From Methylobacterium sp. 77 (lineage in GTDB: Bacteria > Pseudomonadota > Alphaproteobacteria > Rhizobiales > Beijerinckiaceae): DNA of 64,000 nucleotides. Positions 36,017-44,032 of this stretch are shown piece after piece (the first letter of the stretch is position 1; each line of letters opens with the position of its first letter). Under the pieces are notes generated by a model. That model was not told where the DNA came from and did no database searches. It was given only the letters and a program-made list of their open reading frames with translations. Location: assembly GCF_000372825.1 (NCBI RefSeq), contig NZ_KB910516.1:776011-840010 (forward strand), written 5' to 3'. The position numbers and the translations under genes were made by a program.

Positions 36017-36274
36017 TTATTTCTTCATCGAGTCCTTCGACATCGAATCCTTGGACATGGAATCCTTGGCCATGCCGTCCTTGGACATGGAATCCTTCTT
36101 CATCGAATCCTTGGCCATGGAATCCTTCGCCATGCCGTCCTTCGCCATGCCGTCCTTGGACATCGAATCCTTCGACATGCTGTCCTTCGACATGGAATCG
36201 GCCGCGAAGACCGGGGTCGCCGTGACAGCCGTGGCGAGGACGAGGGCGGAGGCGATGCGCAGGAGCGTGCTCAT
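36017..36274 (-). CDS. Secreted MXKDX pentapeptide-repeat protein
   Basis: An 85-residue protein with a signal peptide (MSTLLRIASALVLATAVTAT, cleavage after VFAA). The mature part is nothing but about eleven copies of the pentad DSMSK / DGMAK / DSMKK. This is the MXKDX repeat family, a low-complexity periplasmic or secreted protein of unknown function that often accompanies SigF-type ECF regulators. The start is placed at 36274 to give a proper signal peptide. Methionine makes up about a quarter of the mature chain, which suggests a sink for oxidants or a metal-binding role; this is inference. It has its own SigF-like promoter. Confidence 0.85.
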   Translation of the reverse strand: MSTLLRIASALVLATAVTATPVFAADSMSKDSMSKDSMSKDGMAKDGMAKDSMAKDSMKKDSMSKDGMAKDSMSKDSMSKDSMKK

Positions 36275-36326
36275 GGAGATGATCCTTCGTAAGTGTGCCG
36301 GGACTAGCAGTGGCACTGCCATGAGT

Positions 36327-36352
36327 TTCGCCCGGGCGTCCGCGGCGGTTAC
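36327..36352 (-). promoter_or_regulatory. SigF-like ECF promoter before the MXKDX gene
   Basis: Minus strand: GTAACC (36352-36347), 16-base spacer, CGAA (36330-36327), 53 bases before the start codon and directly after the dsbD stop. Spacing equals the recalled consensus. Confidence 0.6.
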
Positions 36353-36355
36353 GCG

Positions 36356-38428
36356 TCAGGGGGAAATTTTCATCGTCGTCGGGCGTTCGATGGAATGTTC
36401 TGCCCGCATCAGGGCCGCCCGCAATGTTGCCGGCGCGAGCAGTTCCGGCAGCGCCTCTCCGTCCGGGGTTCCAGGCCCGTAGACGACCACGAGGGGAATT
36501 CCGAAGCGCCCGAAGCGGCGCAGGAACGAGAGGATCGCGGGATCGGCCTGGGTCCAGTCCGCTCGCATGGCGAACAGATCCTGGGCCGACAGGCGGGCGC
36601 GGATGTCGGCCCGGTCGAAAGTCGTCAGTTCGTTGAGCCGGCAGGTCAGGCACCATGCCGCCGTCACATCGACGACCACGACCCGCCCCTCCGCCACCAG
36701 ACCCGGGATCGTGTCGGGCGCGAAGGCGCGCCATGACCCATCCGCCGTTCGAACCGGGGAAGCCGCGCCGAAAGCGACGGGTATGAGCATGAGGGCAAGG
36801 AGCGCCGCCACGAGGCTCCGGCGCCGGCCGACATCCCTCTCCCGTCGGCTCAGGGCGAGCCATCCGAGAAGGAGAGTCAGGATCGCTGCCGTTCCGATCG
36901 CCCGCGGGAGGCCGACCACGTCGCCGAGGACGGTGAGGAGCCAGAGAGTCGTTCCGAGCAGCAGCAGGCCGAGGCCCGTCCGAAGCAGGGTCATCCAGGC
37001 CCCCGGTCGCGGCAGGAACCGGGTCCATCCCGGTTTCACTGCCAGCAGGAGAAAGGGAAGCGCCATGCCGATGCCCAAAGCGGCGAAGACGGCCAGGATT
37101 TCCGGGGTCCCACGAGTCAGTGCGAAGCCGACGGCGCTGCCGACGAACGGAGCGGAACAGGGCGTGGCCAGAAGCGTGGCGAAGGCGCCGGTGAGAAAGG
37201 CTTCCGAATGACGTCCGGCACCGGGCAGGGAACCGAGGGCGGCAAAGGAGCGGGGCAGACCGATCGCCACCCACTCGAACAGGCTCGCCGCGAACAAGGT
37301 CGTCAGCAAGGCCATTCCGGCGAGGAACCAGGGGGACTGGAACTGGATGCCCCAGCCGATGCTCGCCCCCGACGCCTTCAGACCGATGAGAGCTGTGGCG
37401 ATCAGGAGGAAGGAAGCGAGGATCCCGGCGGCCGTCGCGAGGAGCCCGCTTCGGATTGCGGCCCGACCCGCTCCGGCAGACTTCGTCAACGCGAAGGCCT
37501 TCAAGGACAGGACCGGCAGGACGCAGGGCATCGCGTTGAGGATGAAGCCTCCGAGCAGGGCCGTGGCGAGGATCGCAAGAAAGTCGCCCCACCCGACCTC
37601 GGCCGGCGGTGGAACCACGTGTTCGGCGCTGCGGAGGCCATCGACCAGGGTCACATGCAGGGCGGCATCTGCGACGCCCGGAGGTAGGTCGAGCTCGAAA
37701 CGAGCCTCGTGCCCCCCGTTCGAGAGGGTGATCGTGGGCTGAGCGGTGACGGCCCCCTTCGGCCCCTCGACGAACAGATCGGGCGCGACGAAGGCTCGAC
37801 CCTCGTCGATCACGCGCAGCACCAGCCGCTGATCGTGTGGCGGCCCTTCGCGCGTCTGCTCCGCGATCGCGAAGCCGGCGGCTTCGGGTGAGCCCGGAAC
37901 CCGGCCACGCGCCGTCACGATCGGCCCCGCCTCGGCCGAGGCGCGTTCGACACCCGCCGGCAGCGCGAGATCGAGGGTCGCGCGATAGGGCACGCAGACC
38001 TCGCCGCAGACCGCGTGAACGAGGCGCAAGCGAAGATGTGCGGCTCCGTCCCCCCGGTGCGCGAAGCGGAGGGGCAGGATCACCCCGGACTCGTACACGA
38101 AGGTCTGGAGATCACCGACGGTGAGACGTCGCGGTGCGGGCCAATCGATGGATTCGAGGACGAGCCCGTCGGATCCGCTCCAGTCGAAGGTCGGGGCGAG
38201 GCCGGCATCGCCCGGGCTGCGCCACGCCCCATGCCACCCGTCGCCGAAGCGGAACTCGAGGCCCGCCTCAAGCTGTGATCCCGCGCTCACGGAATCCGTG
38301 GCCGTGATGAGCCGTACCGACGCCCTGGCGTCACCGATCCAGGCGCTGGCGGCCGCTCGCGCCGGGCCAGCCCCCGCGAGGAAGATCGCGAGGTACGCGA
38401 ACACGCTTCGCAGCACGGGACCGATCAT
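36356..38428 (-). CDS. Thiol:disulfide interchange protein DsbD/ScsB-like
   Basis: A 690-residue inner-membrane electron conduit that carries reducing power from cytoplasmic thioredoxin to periplasmic thiols. Signal peptide (LRSVFAYLAIFLAGAG). N-terminal periplasmic domain with AVCGEVCVPYRATL (Cys pair). Membrane core with AMPCVLPVLSLKAF and ATPCSAPFVGSAVGF (the two redox Cys of the DsbD core). C-terminal thioredoxin domain with VDVTAAWCLTCRLNEL (CxxC). All three redox centres are present. The long N-terminal domain is closer to ScsB than to E. coli DsbD. The ATG at 38428 gives a proper signal peptide. It starts eight bases after the nrsF stop, in an operon with nrsF and DUF1223. Confidence 0.9.
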   Translation of the reverse strand: MIGPVLRSVFAYLAIFLAGAGPARAAASAWIGDARASVRLITATDSVSAGSQLEAGLEFRFGDGWHGAWRSPGDAGLAPTFDWSGSDGLVLESIDWPAPRRLTVGDLQTFVYESGVILPLRFAHRGDGAAHLRLRLVHAVCGEVCVPYRATLDLALPAGVERASAEAGPIVTARGRVPGSPEAAGFAIAEQTREGPPHDQRLVLRVIDEGRAFVAPDLFVEGPKGAVTAQPTITLSNGGHEARFELDLPPGVADAALHVTLVDGLRSAEHVVPPPAEVGWGDFLAILATALLGGFILNAMPCVLPVLSLKAFALTKSAGAGRAAIRSGLLATAAGILASFLLIATALIGLKASGASIGWGIQFQSPWFLAGMALLTTLFAASLFEWVAIGLPRSFAALGSLPGAGRHSEAFLTGAFATLLATPCSAPFVGSAVGFALTRGTPEILAVFAALGIGMALPFLLLAVKPGWTRFLPRPGAWMTLLRTGLGLLLLGTTLWLLTVLGDVVGLPRAIGTAAILTLLLGWLALSRRERDVGRRRSLVAALLALMLIPVAFGAASPVRTADGSWRAFAPDTIPGLVAEGRVVVVDVTAAWCLTCRLNELTTFDRADIRARLSAQDLFAMRADWTQADPAILSFLRRFGRFGIPLVVVYGPGTPDGEALPELLAPATLRAALMRAEHSIERPTTMKISP

Positions 38429-38436
38429 CGCCGCCC

Positions 38437-39105
38437 TCAGGGTTTCGCGCGCAGCAGGCGCCGGCCGAGGCCCGCACCGGCACCGGAGAGCAAGGCCACC
38501 GCGAGCGCATGCAGGGCGAGATCGTTCAAGGCCATGGCGAAGGGGTGGAAAAGGCCGAGGATCGAGGCCGCGGCCGACGCAGCCGCGAGACCCGCGAGAC
38601 CTCCGCTCAAGGACGGATGGAGGGCATATCCCCCCTTCATGCTCGCCGCGAGCAGAAGCGCGAAGGGGATGCCGAATCCGAGGATGAACCCGACGCATGC
38701 GCAGGCCTCCGACAGGGAAATCGGCACTCCGTGGTCCATGCCTGCCCCGGAAACACTCGCCCCGATCCAGAGCGCGAGGCTTGGCAGGGGCAGCAAGGCC
38801 CAGCGAGGATCGCGGTCGGGAAGCGTCGCGAGGACCGCCGCGGCCGCAGCAGCGACGGCGGTCGCGATCGAACCGACCGCCGCCAGGACCAGGGCCGGGT
38901 CGACGGCGTGGCGTGCGAGCGTGCCGCGCAGGTCGGCGACGGCGGCGAGCCCAGCACCGGGCAGGCCCACGACGAGGAGCCAGCCCAGAATGCGTCGGAC
39001 CGGAGAGCCGAAGCTCGGGACCGGGAGGAGCCCGCGGGCCAGCCTGTCGATCAGGCGCGCGTGAGGAGAGCCGGAGGCGATCGGCACCTTGTCCCAGAGG
39101 GCCAT
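38437..39105 (-). CDS. nrsF: NrsF/DUF1109 membrane anti-sigma factor
   Basis: A 222-residue protein with six predicted membrane helices (ILGWLLVVGLPGAGLAAVAD, LVLAAVGSIATAVAAAAAAV, LLPLPSLALWIGASVSGAG and others) and the cysteine-bearing turn EACACVGFILGFGIPF. This matches DUF1109, called NrsF in Caulobacter, where it holds the ECF sigma factor SigF at the membrane and releases it on oxidative or heavy-metal stress through its cysteines. No ECF sigma gene is next to it here, which is unusual. It lies between a DUF1223 gene and dsbD with gaps of 3 and 8 bases, so all three are co-transcribed. Confidence 0.82.
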   Translation of the reverse strand: MALWDKVPIASGSPHARLIDRLARGLLPVPSFGSPVRRILGWLLVVGLPGAGLAAVADLRGTLARHAVDPALVLAAVGSIATAVAAAAAAVLATLPDRDPRWALLPLPSLALWIGASVSGAGMDHGVPISLSEACACVGFILGFGIPFALLLAASMKGGYALHPSLSGGLAGLAAASAAASILGLFHPFAMALNDLALHALAVALLSGAGAGLGRRLLRAKP

Positions 39106-39108
39106 GTC

Positions 39109-39804
39109 TCAGGCTCCCGGCGTCAGGCGTGCGGCCCCGAGGATGCGGCCGTCCGGTTGCTGCACGATGACGGCGACGTCCTGCCCGGCCGGAATCGCCT
39201 CGCTGAGCTGCAGGGGCTCGCCGGACCATGTGCCGATGGTGCGCAGCGAGCGCACGACATTGGCCTGCGCGATGGTCCGTCCACTGTTCTCGCCCCGTGC
39301 CACGGGGGTACGCAGGGATCGGTCGAAGCCGACGAGGATCACCTGGGCGCTGCCCTTGCCGGACCCGACCTTCACGCTGAGGCGACCATTCCGGCGCGAC
39401 ACGGCGACGTCCGTCTCCGAGCCTATCTCGGCCTTGGCCTGCGCCACCGCCGAGGCGGCTTCGGCGCGGCGCGAGCCTACGACGCTCCGGCGTCCGTCGA
39501 TCACGAGCTGCGGGGTGAAATTGCCCTGGCCGAGGCGCCCGGCATAGGTCGCCTGCCGATCCGTCGCCCCTTGAAAGGACGCGGTGTCCTTCCAGCCGAG
39601 ATCGTCCCAGTACGTGACATGGAATCCGAGGGGCAGAAGGTCGGCCCGCCCGGCGAGTTCACCGAGCAACGCCTCTGCGGGCGGGCATGACGAGCATCCC
39701 TGCGATGTGAAGAGCTCGACCACCACGGGCCTTGCCTGCGCACCGGCGGGCGACAGCGCGACCGGGAACAGGGCGACGAGGATGGGAATGAGGCGGGACG
39801 ACAT
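39109..39804 (-). CDS. DUF1223 secreted thioredoxin-like protein
   Basis: A 231-residue exported protein. Signal peptide MSSRLIPILVALFPVALSPA. A thioredoxin-like site VVVELFTSQGCSSCPPAEAL (CSSC), then LPLGFHVTYWDDLGWKDTAS and TPQLVIDGRRSVVGSRR, the conserved blocks of DUF1223. The function of the family is unknown; the CxxC in a thioredoxin-like setting and the DsbD gene in the same operon suggest a periplasmic thiol reductase or oxidase fed by DsbD. The start at 39804 gives a proper signal peptide. First gene of the operon, 35 bases behind a SigF-like promoter. Confidence 0.88.
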   Translation of the reverse strand: MSSRLIPILVALFPVALSPAGAQARPVVVELFTSQGCSSCPPAEALLGELAGRADLLPLGFHVTYWDDLGWKDTASFQGATDRQATYAGRLGQGNFTPQLVIDGRRSVVGSRRAEAASAVAQAKAEIGSETDVAVSRRNGRLSVKVGSGKGSAQVILVGFDRSLRTPVARGENSGRTIAQANVVRSLRTIGTWSGEPLQLSEAIPAGQDVAVIVQQPDGRILGAARLTPGA

Positions 39805-39838
39805 GGCGTGCTCCGAAACGATGGCGGGATACCCGTCA

Positions 39839-39863
39839 TTCGTCGGAGACGCGGCTTGGTTAC
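39839..39863 (-). promoter_or_regulatory. SigF-like ECF promoter before the DUF1223-nrsF-dsbD operon
   Basis: Minus strand: GTAACC (39863-39858), 15-base spacer, CGAA (39842-39839). Flanking bases (AAG after the -35, CGA before the -10) equal those of the element at 35821. Confidence 0.6.
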
Positions 39864-40124
39864 AGGCAATCGATGCTTCTGTGAGGTTCCCGACCCCCAT
39901 CGCCCGTCCGTCTCTCAAAGTAACGTTTTGCTTTTTTGCGTCCACTCTCCGAGATGAAATCCAATCGAAGCAGGAACATGGTCTCGGAGAACAAAGAATT
40001 CTCCTTCTCCAGGGACCGTGAATCAAATCGTTCTCTCCGACGAGATCGGCCTGAAACTTCTCCGCTCCTCCGGCCGTATCGATCGATGACCCCGCAAGAC
40101 GGGGCCGGACACCCGGAGATACAC

Positions 40125-40700
40125 ATGACTCGCATGTTCAAGGTCGCTAGCCTCACCGTCGCCATGGCGCTCACCGGCGTCGGCGCGTTCGGCACGGTGG
40201 CCCAGGCAGCGGAAGAAAAGACGGTGACGGTCGGTGGCGCGCCGATGTACCCATCGAAGACGATCGTCGAGAATGCGGTCAACTCGAAGGATCACACCAC
40301 GCTCGTCGCCGCCGTGAAGGCCGCCGGCCTCGTCGAGACGCTCTCGGGCAAGGGTCCGTTCACCGTCTTCGCCCCGACCAACGCGGCCTTCGCCAAACTG
40401 CCGGCCGGCACGGTCGATACGCTGGTGAAGCCCGAGAGCAAGGCGACGCTCACCAAGATTCTGACATACCACGTGGTGGCGGGCACCATGACTGCGGCCG
40501 ATCTCCAGAAGGCGATCAAGGCCGGCGGCGGCAAGGCCATGCTGAAGACGGTCGAGGGTGGCAGCCTGACCGCCGAAGAGAAGGCCGGCAAGATCGAACT
40601 CGTCGATGGCAAGGGCGGCATGTCCACCGTCACGATCGCCGACGTGATGCAATCGAACGGCGTCATCCACGTGGTCGATACCGTCCTCATGCCGAAGTAA
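40125..40700 (+). CDS. Fasciclin (FAS1) domain secreted protein
   Basis: A 191-residue exported protein. Signal peptide [20 protein letters not shown], ending AQAA. One FAS1 domain with the H1 motif [48 protein letters not shown] and the H2-type end [15 protein letters not shown]. Bacterial FAS1 proteins are periplasmic or secreted and mediate adhesion; several are induced by envelope stress. The ATG at 40125 follows a GGAG and gives a normal signal peptide. No SigF-like element was found before it. A strong terminator follows. Confidence 0.9.
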   Translation: MTRMFKVASLTVAMALTGVGAFGTVAQAAEEKTVTVGGAPMYPSKTIVENAVNSKDHTTLVAAVKAAGLVETLSGKGPFTVFAPTNAAFAKLPAGTVDTLVKPESKATLTKILTYHVVAGTMTAADLQKAIKAGGGKAMLKTVEGGSLTAEEKAGKIELVDGKGGMSTVTIADVMQSNGVIHVVDTVLMPK

Positions 40701-40725
40701 TCGGCGCACCATTCCGGTATCCCGA

Positions 40726-40755
40726 GGCTGCCCGGAACCTCTCCGGGCAGCCTTT
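40726..40755 (+). terminator. Rho-independent terminator after fasciclin gene
   Basis: GGCTGCCCGG and CCGGGCAGCC form a perfect 10-base stem with a 7-base loop, followed by TTT, 25 bases after the stop codon. Confidence 0.75.
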
Positions 40756-40914
40756 CCGTGTCCGCCGTGCGAAGTCGGAAGAATGACGACCTCGGCGTAA
40801 CCGAACCGGGTATCGTGTCGAAACCTCAAGGAGGCAGTGTTCGCGCCCGGCGACGGTCCTTATCCATAAGGCCGTGCTCCTCAAAGGCCTTGGGGGCGGG
40901 AGGGATGCTCGGCT

Positions 40915-42144
40915 ATGCTAGCGTGCTACGCCCGCACCGACGTCGAACCTGCTTCGGCCTCGCCCATAGGTCCACCGATGGCCATCGAGGAAACGGGCGG
41001 CCCGCGCGACTTCCGTTACGACGCGGTTCCACGTCTCACGCATTTCTCGGACGTGCTCGACGAGGCTCGGTACGTCCCGGTACCGGACAGCTGGTGGATC
41101 GCCCTCTGCGACGTGGTGATGTCGACGCGGGCGATCGAGGACGGGCGCTACCGGTCCGTGAACATCGCCGGGGCCGCCATGATCGCGGCCGTGAGCAACG
41201 CCCTACCTGGGGCCGACATACCGTTCGTGTTCGGGGGTGATGGCGCGACCCTGCTCGTTTCGCCCGAGCATCGCGATACGGTCGAAGCGGTGCTGGCCGC
41301 GACGGTGACCTGGGTCCGCGAGGCGCTCAAGCTCGACTTACGGGCCGCGCTGATTCCGATCTCGGCGGTAAGAGCGGCCGGTCACGATCTGCGCGTCGCA
41401 CGCTTCTCGGCCTCTGCCACCGTCGATTACGCGATGTTTTCGGGCGGTGGCGTCGCCTATGCGGACGCGACATTGAAGCGTGGCCTCCACGCGATCCCGG
41501 CGGCTTCTCCCGGTACCAAGCCCGACCTCACCGGCCTCTCCTGCCGGTTCCAGGCGGTCCCGGCCCAGGCCGGTCTGGTCCTCTCCCTGATCGTCCTGCC
41601 GGAGGAGGGCGCGGATCGGAGCGCGGTGTTCGCGATCCTCGGCGGGATCCTGGCCGAGATCGATGCGAGCCCCGGCATGGGACGGCCGCTGCCGGAATCC
41701 GGTCCTCCGATGCGACCGCCCTGGTCGGGCCTCTTCGAAGACGCGCACGCGGAAGGGCCTCTGGCGGGGTCGAGGCTTCTTCGGCTGGCGCAGCTGTTCC
41801 TGTCGCGCGGGACGGCCTTCGCGATATTCCGTCTCGGCGTGCCGTTCGGACGCTTCTCTCCACGCCGCTATCGACGCAGACTGGCCGCCAATGCCGATTT
41901 CCGCAAATACGATGACGGGCTCCGCCTGACCGTGGCCTGTCCCGTCGCCGTGGCGAATCGGATCGAGGCCCGCCTTTCGGTCGCGCAGGACGAGGGGCTG
42001 GTGCGATACGGGATCCACCGCCAGGATGCCGCCGTCGTCACCTGTATCAGCCCGTCGGTCCTGCGCGACGATCACGTCCATTTCGTCGACGGCGCCGATG
42101 GCGGCTATGCCAGGGCGGCCACCATGCTCAAGCGACGGCCATGA
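40915..42144 (+). CDS. DUF3095 protein, nucleotidyl-cyclase-like
   Basis: A 409-residue soluble protein of family DUF3095. The N-terminal part reads like a class III nucleotidyl cyclase fold: WIALCDVVMSTRAIEDGRYR holds an Asp (D66) where the first metal ligand belongs, and PFVFGGDGATLLVSPEH holds a second (D109) in a GGDG turn resembling the cyclase/GGDEF loop. The C-terminal third (RYRRRLAANADFRKYDDGLR, then HVHFVDGADGGYARAATML) is conserved-looking but of unknown role. Start at 40915 with GGGAGGG about 10 bases before it; an in-frame ATG at 40978 is possible. The stop overlaps the next ATG by four bases, so expression is tightly linked to a cNMP-binding patatin. A cyclase activity is inference. 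Confidence 0.8.
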   Translation: MLACYARTDVEPASASPIGPPMAIEETGGPRDFRYDAVPRLTHFSDVLDEARYVPVPDSWWIALCDVVMSTRAIEDGRYRSVNIAGAAMIAAVSNALPGADIPFVFGGDGATLLVSPEHRDTVEAVLAATVTWVREALKLDLRAALIPISAVRAAGHDLRVARFSASATVDYAMFSGGGVAYADATLKRGLHAIPAASPGTKPDLTGLSCRFQAVPAQAGLVLSLIVLPEEGADRSAVFAILGGILAEIDASPGMGRPLPESGPPMRPPWSGLFEDAHAEGPLAGSRLLRLAQLFLSRGTAFAIFRLGVPFGRFSPRRYRRRLAANADFRKYDDGLRLTVACPVAVANRIEARLSVAQDEGLVRYGIHRQDAAVVTCISPSVLRDDHVHFVDGADGGYARAATMLKRRP

Positions 42145-43886
42145 CGGGACCGGAAATCCCGTTCCTCGCCGGTCTGGACGACGAGGCCGCCGCCGCGGTG
42201 CGGGCGCACATGGTCCCGGTGGCGGTGGCCGGCGGAAGCACGCTGTTTGCGGAAGGAGAGCCGGGGGACGCGCTCTACACTCTGGTCTCGGGCGCCATCG
42301 GGATCTCGGTCGACGATCCCGATGGCGCGCCGCGCCGGATCGCCCGCCTCAGGCCGCCCGAAAGTTTCGGCGAGATGGCGCTGCTGTCGCCCGCGCCCCG
42401 GTCCGCGAAGGCCACGGCCCTGCGGGATTCCAGTCTCCTGCGGCTGACCCGCCCGGATTTCGAGGAGGTGGTCGAGCGTCATCCTCGGATGCTGCTCTAT
42501 TTCGCGCGACTGCTCACCGAGCGCATGCGCGCCACCCATGCCGGAGAGGCAATCCACCACAAGCCGCGCAGTTTCGCCGTGCTCGCCGTCACCGATGGCC
42601 TCGATGCCAGTGCGTTCGGGCATGCGCTGGCAGCGGCCTTCGACGACACCCTCCCGGGGAATACGGGTTGCCTGACGCGCTGGCCGGATGGGGCGGACGA
42701 AACGTGGTTCCATGATTACGAGACCGGCCACGCCCGCACGATCTTCGTCGCTCACGAGGTCGGCTGCCCATGGTGCCGGTTGTGCCTGCGCTACGCGGAT
42801 CATGTCCTCCTTCTCGCCGAACCCGGCCAACCGCTGCGCGCCGGGGCTGCCGCCTGGCTCGGGAGCCTGCGATCGGACTGGATCCGCATGGATCTCGCCG
42901 TTCCGCAGCGTGCGGATGCGGTTCTACCCCAGGCCATCCACCCGGATGTCGCCGCGTTGCCCGTCGCCCTGCGCATCCCCGTGCGTGTGGGCAATGCGGG
43001 CGATCTCCGCCGGCTCGCGCGTCTCGCGAGCGGCACGGCCAGGGGCCTCGTCCTCGGCGGCGGCGGCGCGCGCGGGCTCGCCCATCTCGGCGTGCTGCAG
43101 GCCCTGGACGAGGCCGGCTACGCTCCGGACTTCGTCGGCGGCACCAGCATGGGCGCGGTCGTCGCCGCGAGCCTCGCCATGGGGCTGAGCATCGAGCGGA
43201 TACGCGCGCGCACCGTCGACTTCTTCGTCGGGCACAATCCCCTCAACGACTACACGCTGCCCTACCATGCGCTGACCCGCGGGGCGAAGGTCGATGCCGG
43301 CCTCTCCGCGTGGTTCGGCGGCGCCCGGATCGAGGATCTCTGGCTCCCCTTCCTCTGCGTCTCCTCGAATCTGACGACGGGCTCCGCGATGGTTCATCGC
43401 GCGGGCGACCTGCCGGAGGCGTTGCGTGCCAGCATCGCCATTCCCGGACTTCTCCCGCCGGTCTGCACCGAGGCGGGCGTGCTGGTGGATGGCGGCATGA
43501 TGAACAACCTGCCGGCCGACGTCATGGCCGGGCTGGAGCGGGGACCGGTACTCGCCATCGATGTCGGCAGCGACCGCGCCTTCGGCGACATGCCGGCGCG
43601 CTCCTGGCGCGGCCGCATGATCCGGCGGATGCTCGGCGCGCCCGATGCCATGCCCGGCATCGCGCCCCTTCTGCTTCGGGCGGCAACGGTGTCGGGTGAC
43701 GCGCAGTCGATGATGGCGGTCGGCCACGCCGCCGCCCTGCTCAAGCCGCCCCTGGCCGGCATCGACCTGCGGGCGTGGTCGAGCTTCGAGGCCATCGCCG
43801 AGATCGGCTACCGGCACGCCAGGGAAGCGATCGCGCAGGGGCAGCTGCAGGCATGGGCGGAGGGCGACGGCCTACGCCGGCCATGA
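42141..43886 (+). CDS. Cyclic-nucleotide-binding patatin-like phospholipase (NTE family)
   Basis: A 581-residue protein. N-terminal cNMP-binding domain (about 5-125: GGSTLFAEGEPGDALYTLVS and FGEMALLSPAPRSAKATA, the phosphate-binding cassette with E and R). A middle Rossmann-like part (about 135-300, RSFAVLAVTDGLDASAF) as in neuropathy target esterase relatives. C-terminal patatin domain: oxyanion loop GLVLGGGGARGLAHLGVL (near 305), nucleophile GTSMG (Ser near 336), and the catalytic Asp in VLVDGGMMNN (near 450). The Ser-Asp dyad is intact. It should hydrolyse lysophospholipids or phospholipids at the membrane, with activity possibly switched by a cyclic nucleotide. The upstream DUF3095 gene overlaps it by four bases. 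Confidence 0.92.
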   Translation: MTGPEIPFLAGLDDEAAAAVRAHMVPVAVAGGSTLFAEGEPGDALYTLVSGAIGISVDDPDGAPRRIARLRPPESFGEMALLSPAPRSAKATALRDSSLLRLTRPDFEEVVERHPRMLLYFARLLTERMRATHAGEAIHHKPRSFAVLAVTDGLDASAFGHALAAAFDDTLPGNTGCLTRWPDGADETWFHDYETGHARTIFVAHEVGCPWCRLCLRYADHVLLLAEPGQPLRAGAAAWLGSLRSDWIRMDLAVPQRADAVLPQAIHPDVAALPVALRIPVRVGNAGDLRRLARLASGTARGLVLGGGGARGLAHLGVLQALDEAGYAPDFVGGTSMGAVVAASLAMGLSIERIRARTVDFFVGHNPLNDYTLPYHALTRGAKVDAGLSAWFGGARIEDLWLPFLCVSSNLTTGSAMVHRAGDLPEALRASIAIPGLLPPVCTEAGVLVDGGMMNNLPADVMAGLERGPVLAIDVGSDRAFGDMPARSWRGRMIRRMLGAPDAMPGIAPLLLRAATVSGDAQSMMAVGHAAALLKPPLAGIDLRAWSSFEAIAEIGYRHAREAIAQGQLQAWAEGDGLRRP

Positions 43887-43927
43887 GCGTTCGGGGCATG
43901 AGCGTTCGTGGCATGAGCATTCGGGGA
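43883..43927 (+). repeat. Three 15-base direct repeats after the patatin gene
   Basis: ATGAGCGTTCGGGGC, ATGAGCGTTCGTGGC and ATGAGCATTCGGGGA lie back to back starting at the patatin stop. In frame they encode MSVRG, MSVRG, MSIRG, so three successive ATG codons occur. Possibly replication slippage, or a leader before the glycosyltransferase. Confidence 0.8.
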
Positions 43928-44032
43928 AAGCCCGGTGCGCGGGCGCACCCGATCGCGGGATCGGCAGGTAACCGGGAGGTCTGCCGCAGCGAGTTCCTAG
44001 CATCGCAATCGATGTATCGAGGACGCGCCGCC

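Noticed and set aside
35933..36292. A plus-strand frame of His/Leu/Arg pentads (HGILGHAVLGH-like)
   Set aside because: It is the mirror of the MXKDX repeats; the minus-strand product has a signal peptide and a known repeat type.
40125..40700. A SigF-like promoter for the fasciclin gene
   Set aside because: GTAACG at about 39922 has no CGAA at the right distance, so I do not place this gene in the proposed regulon.
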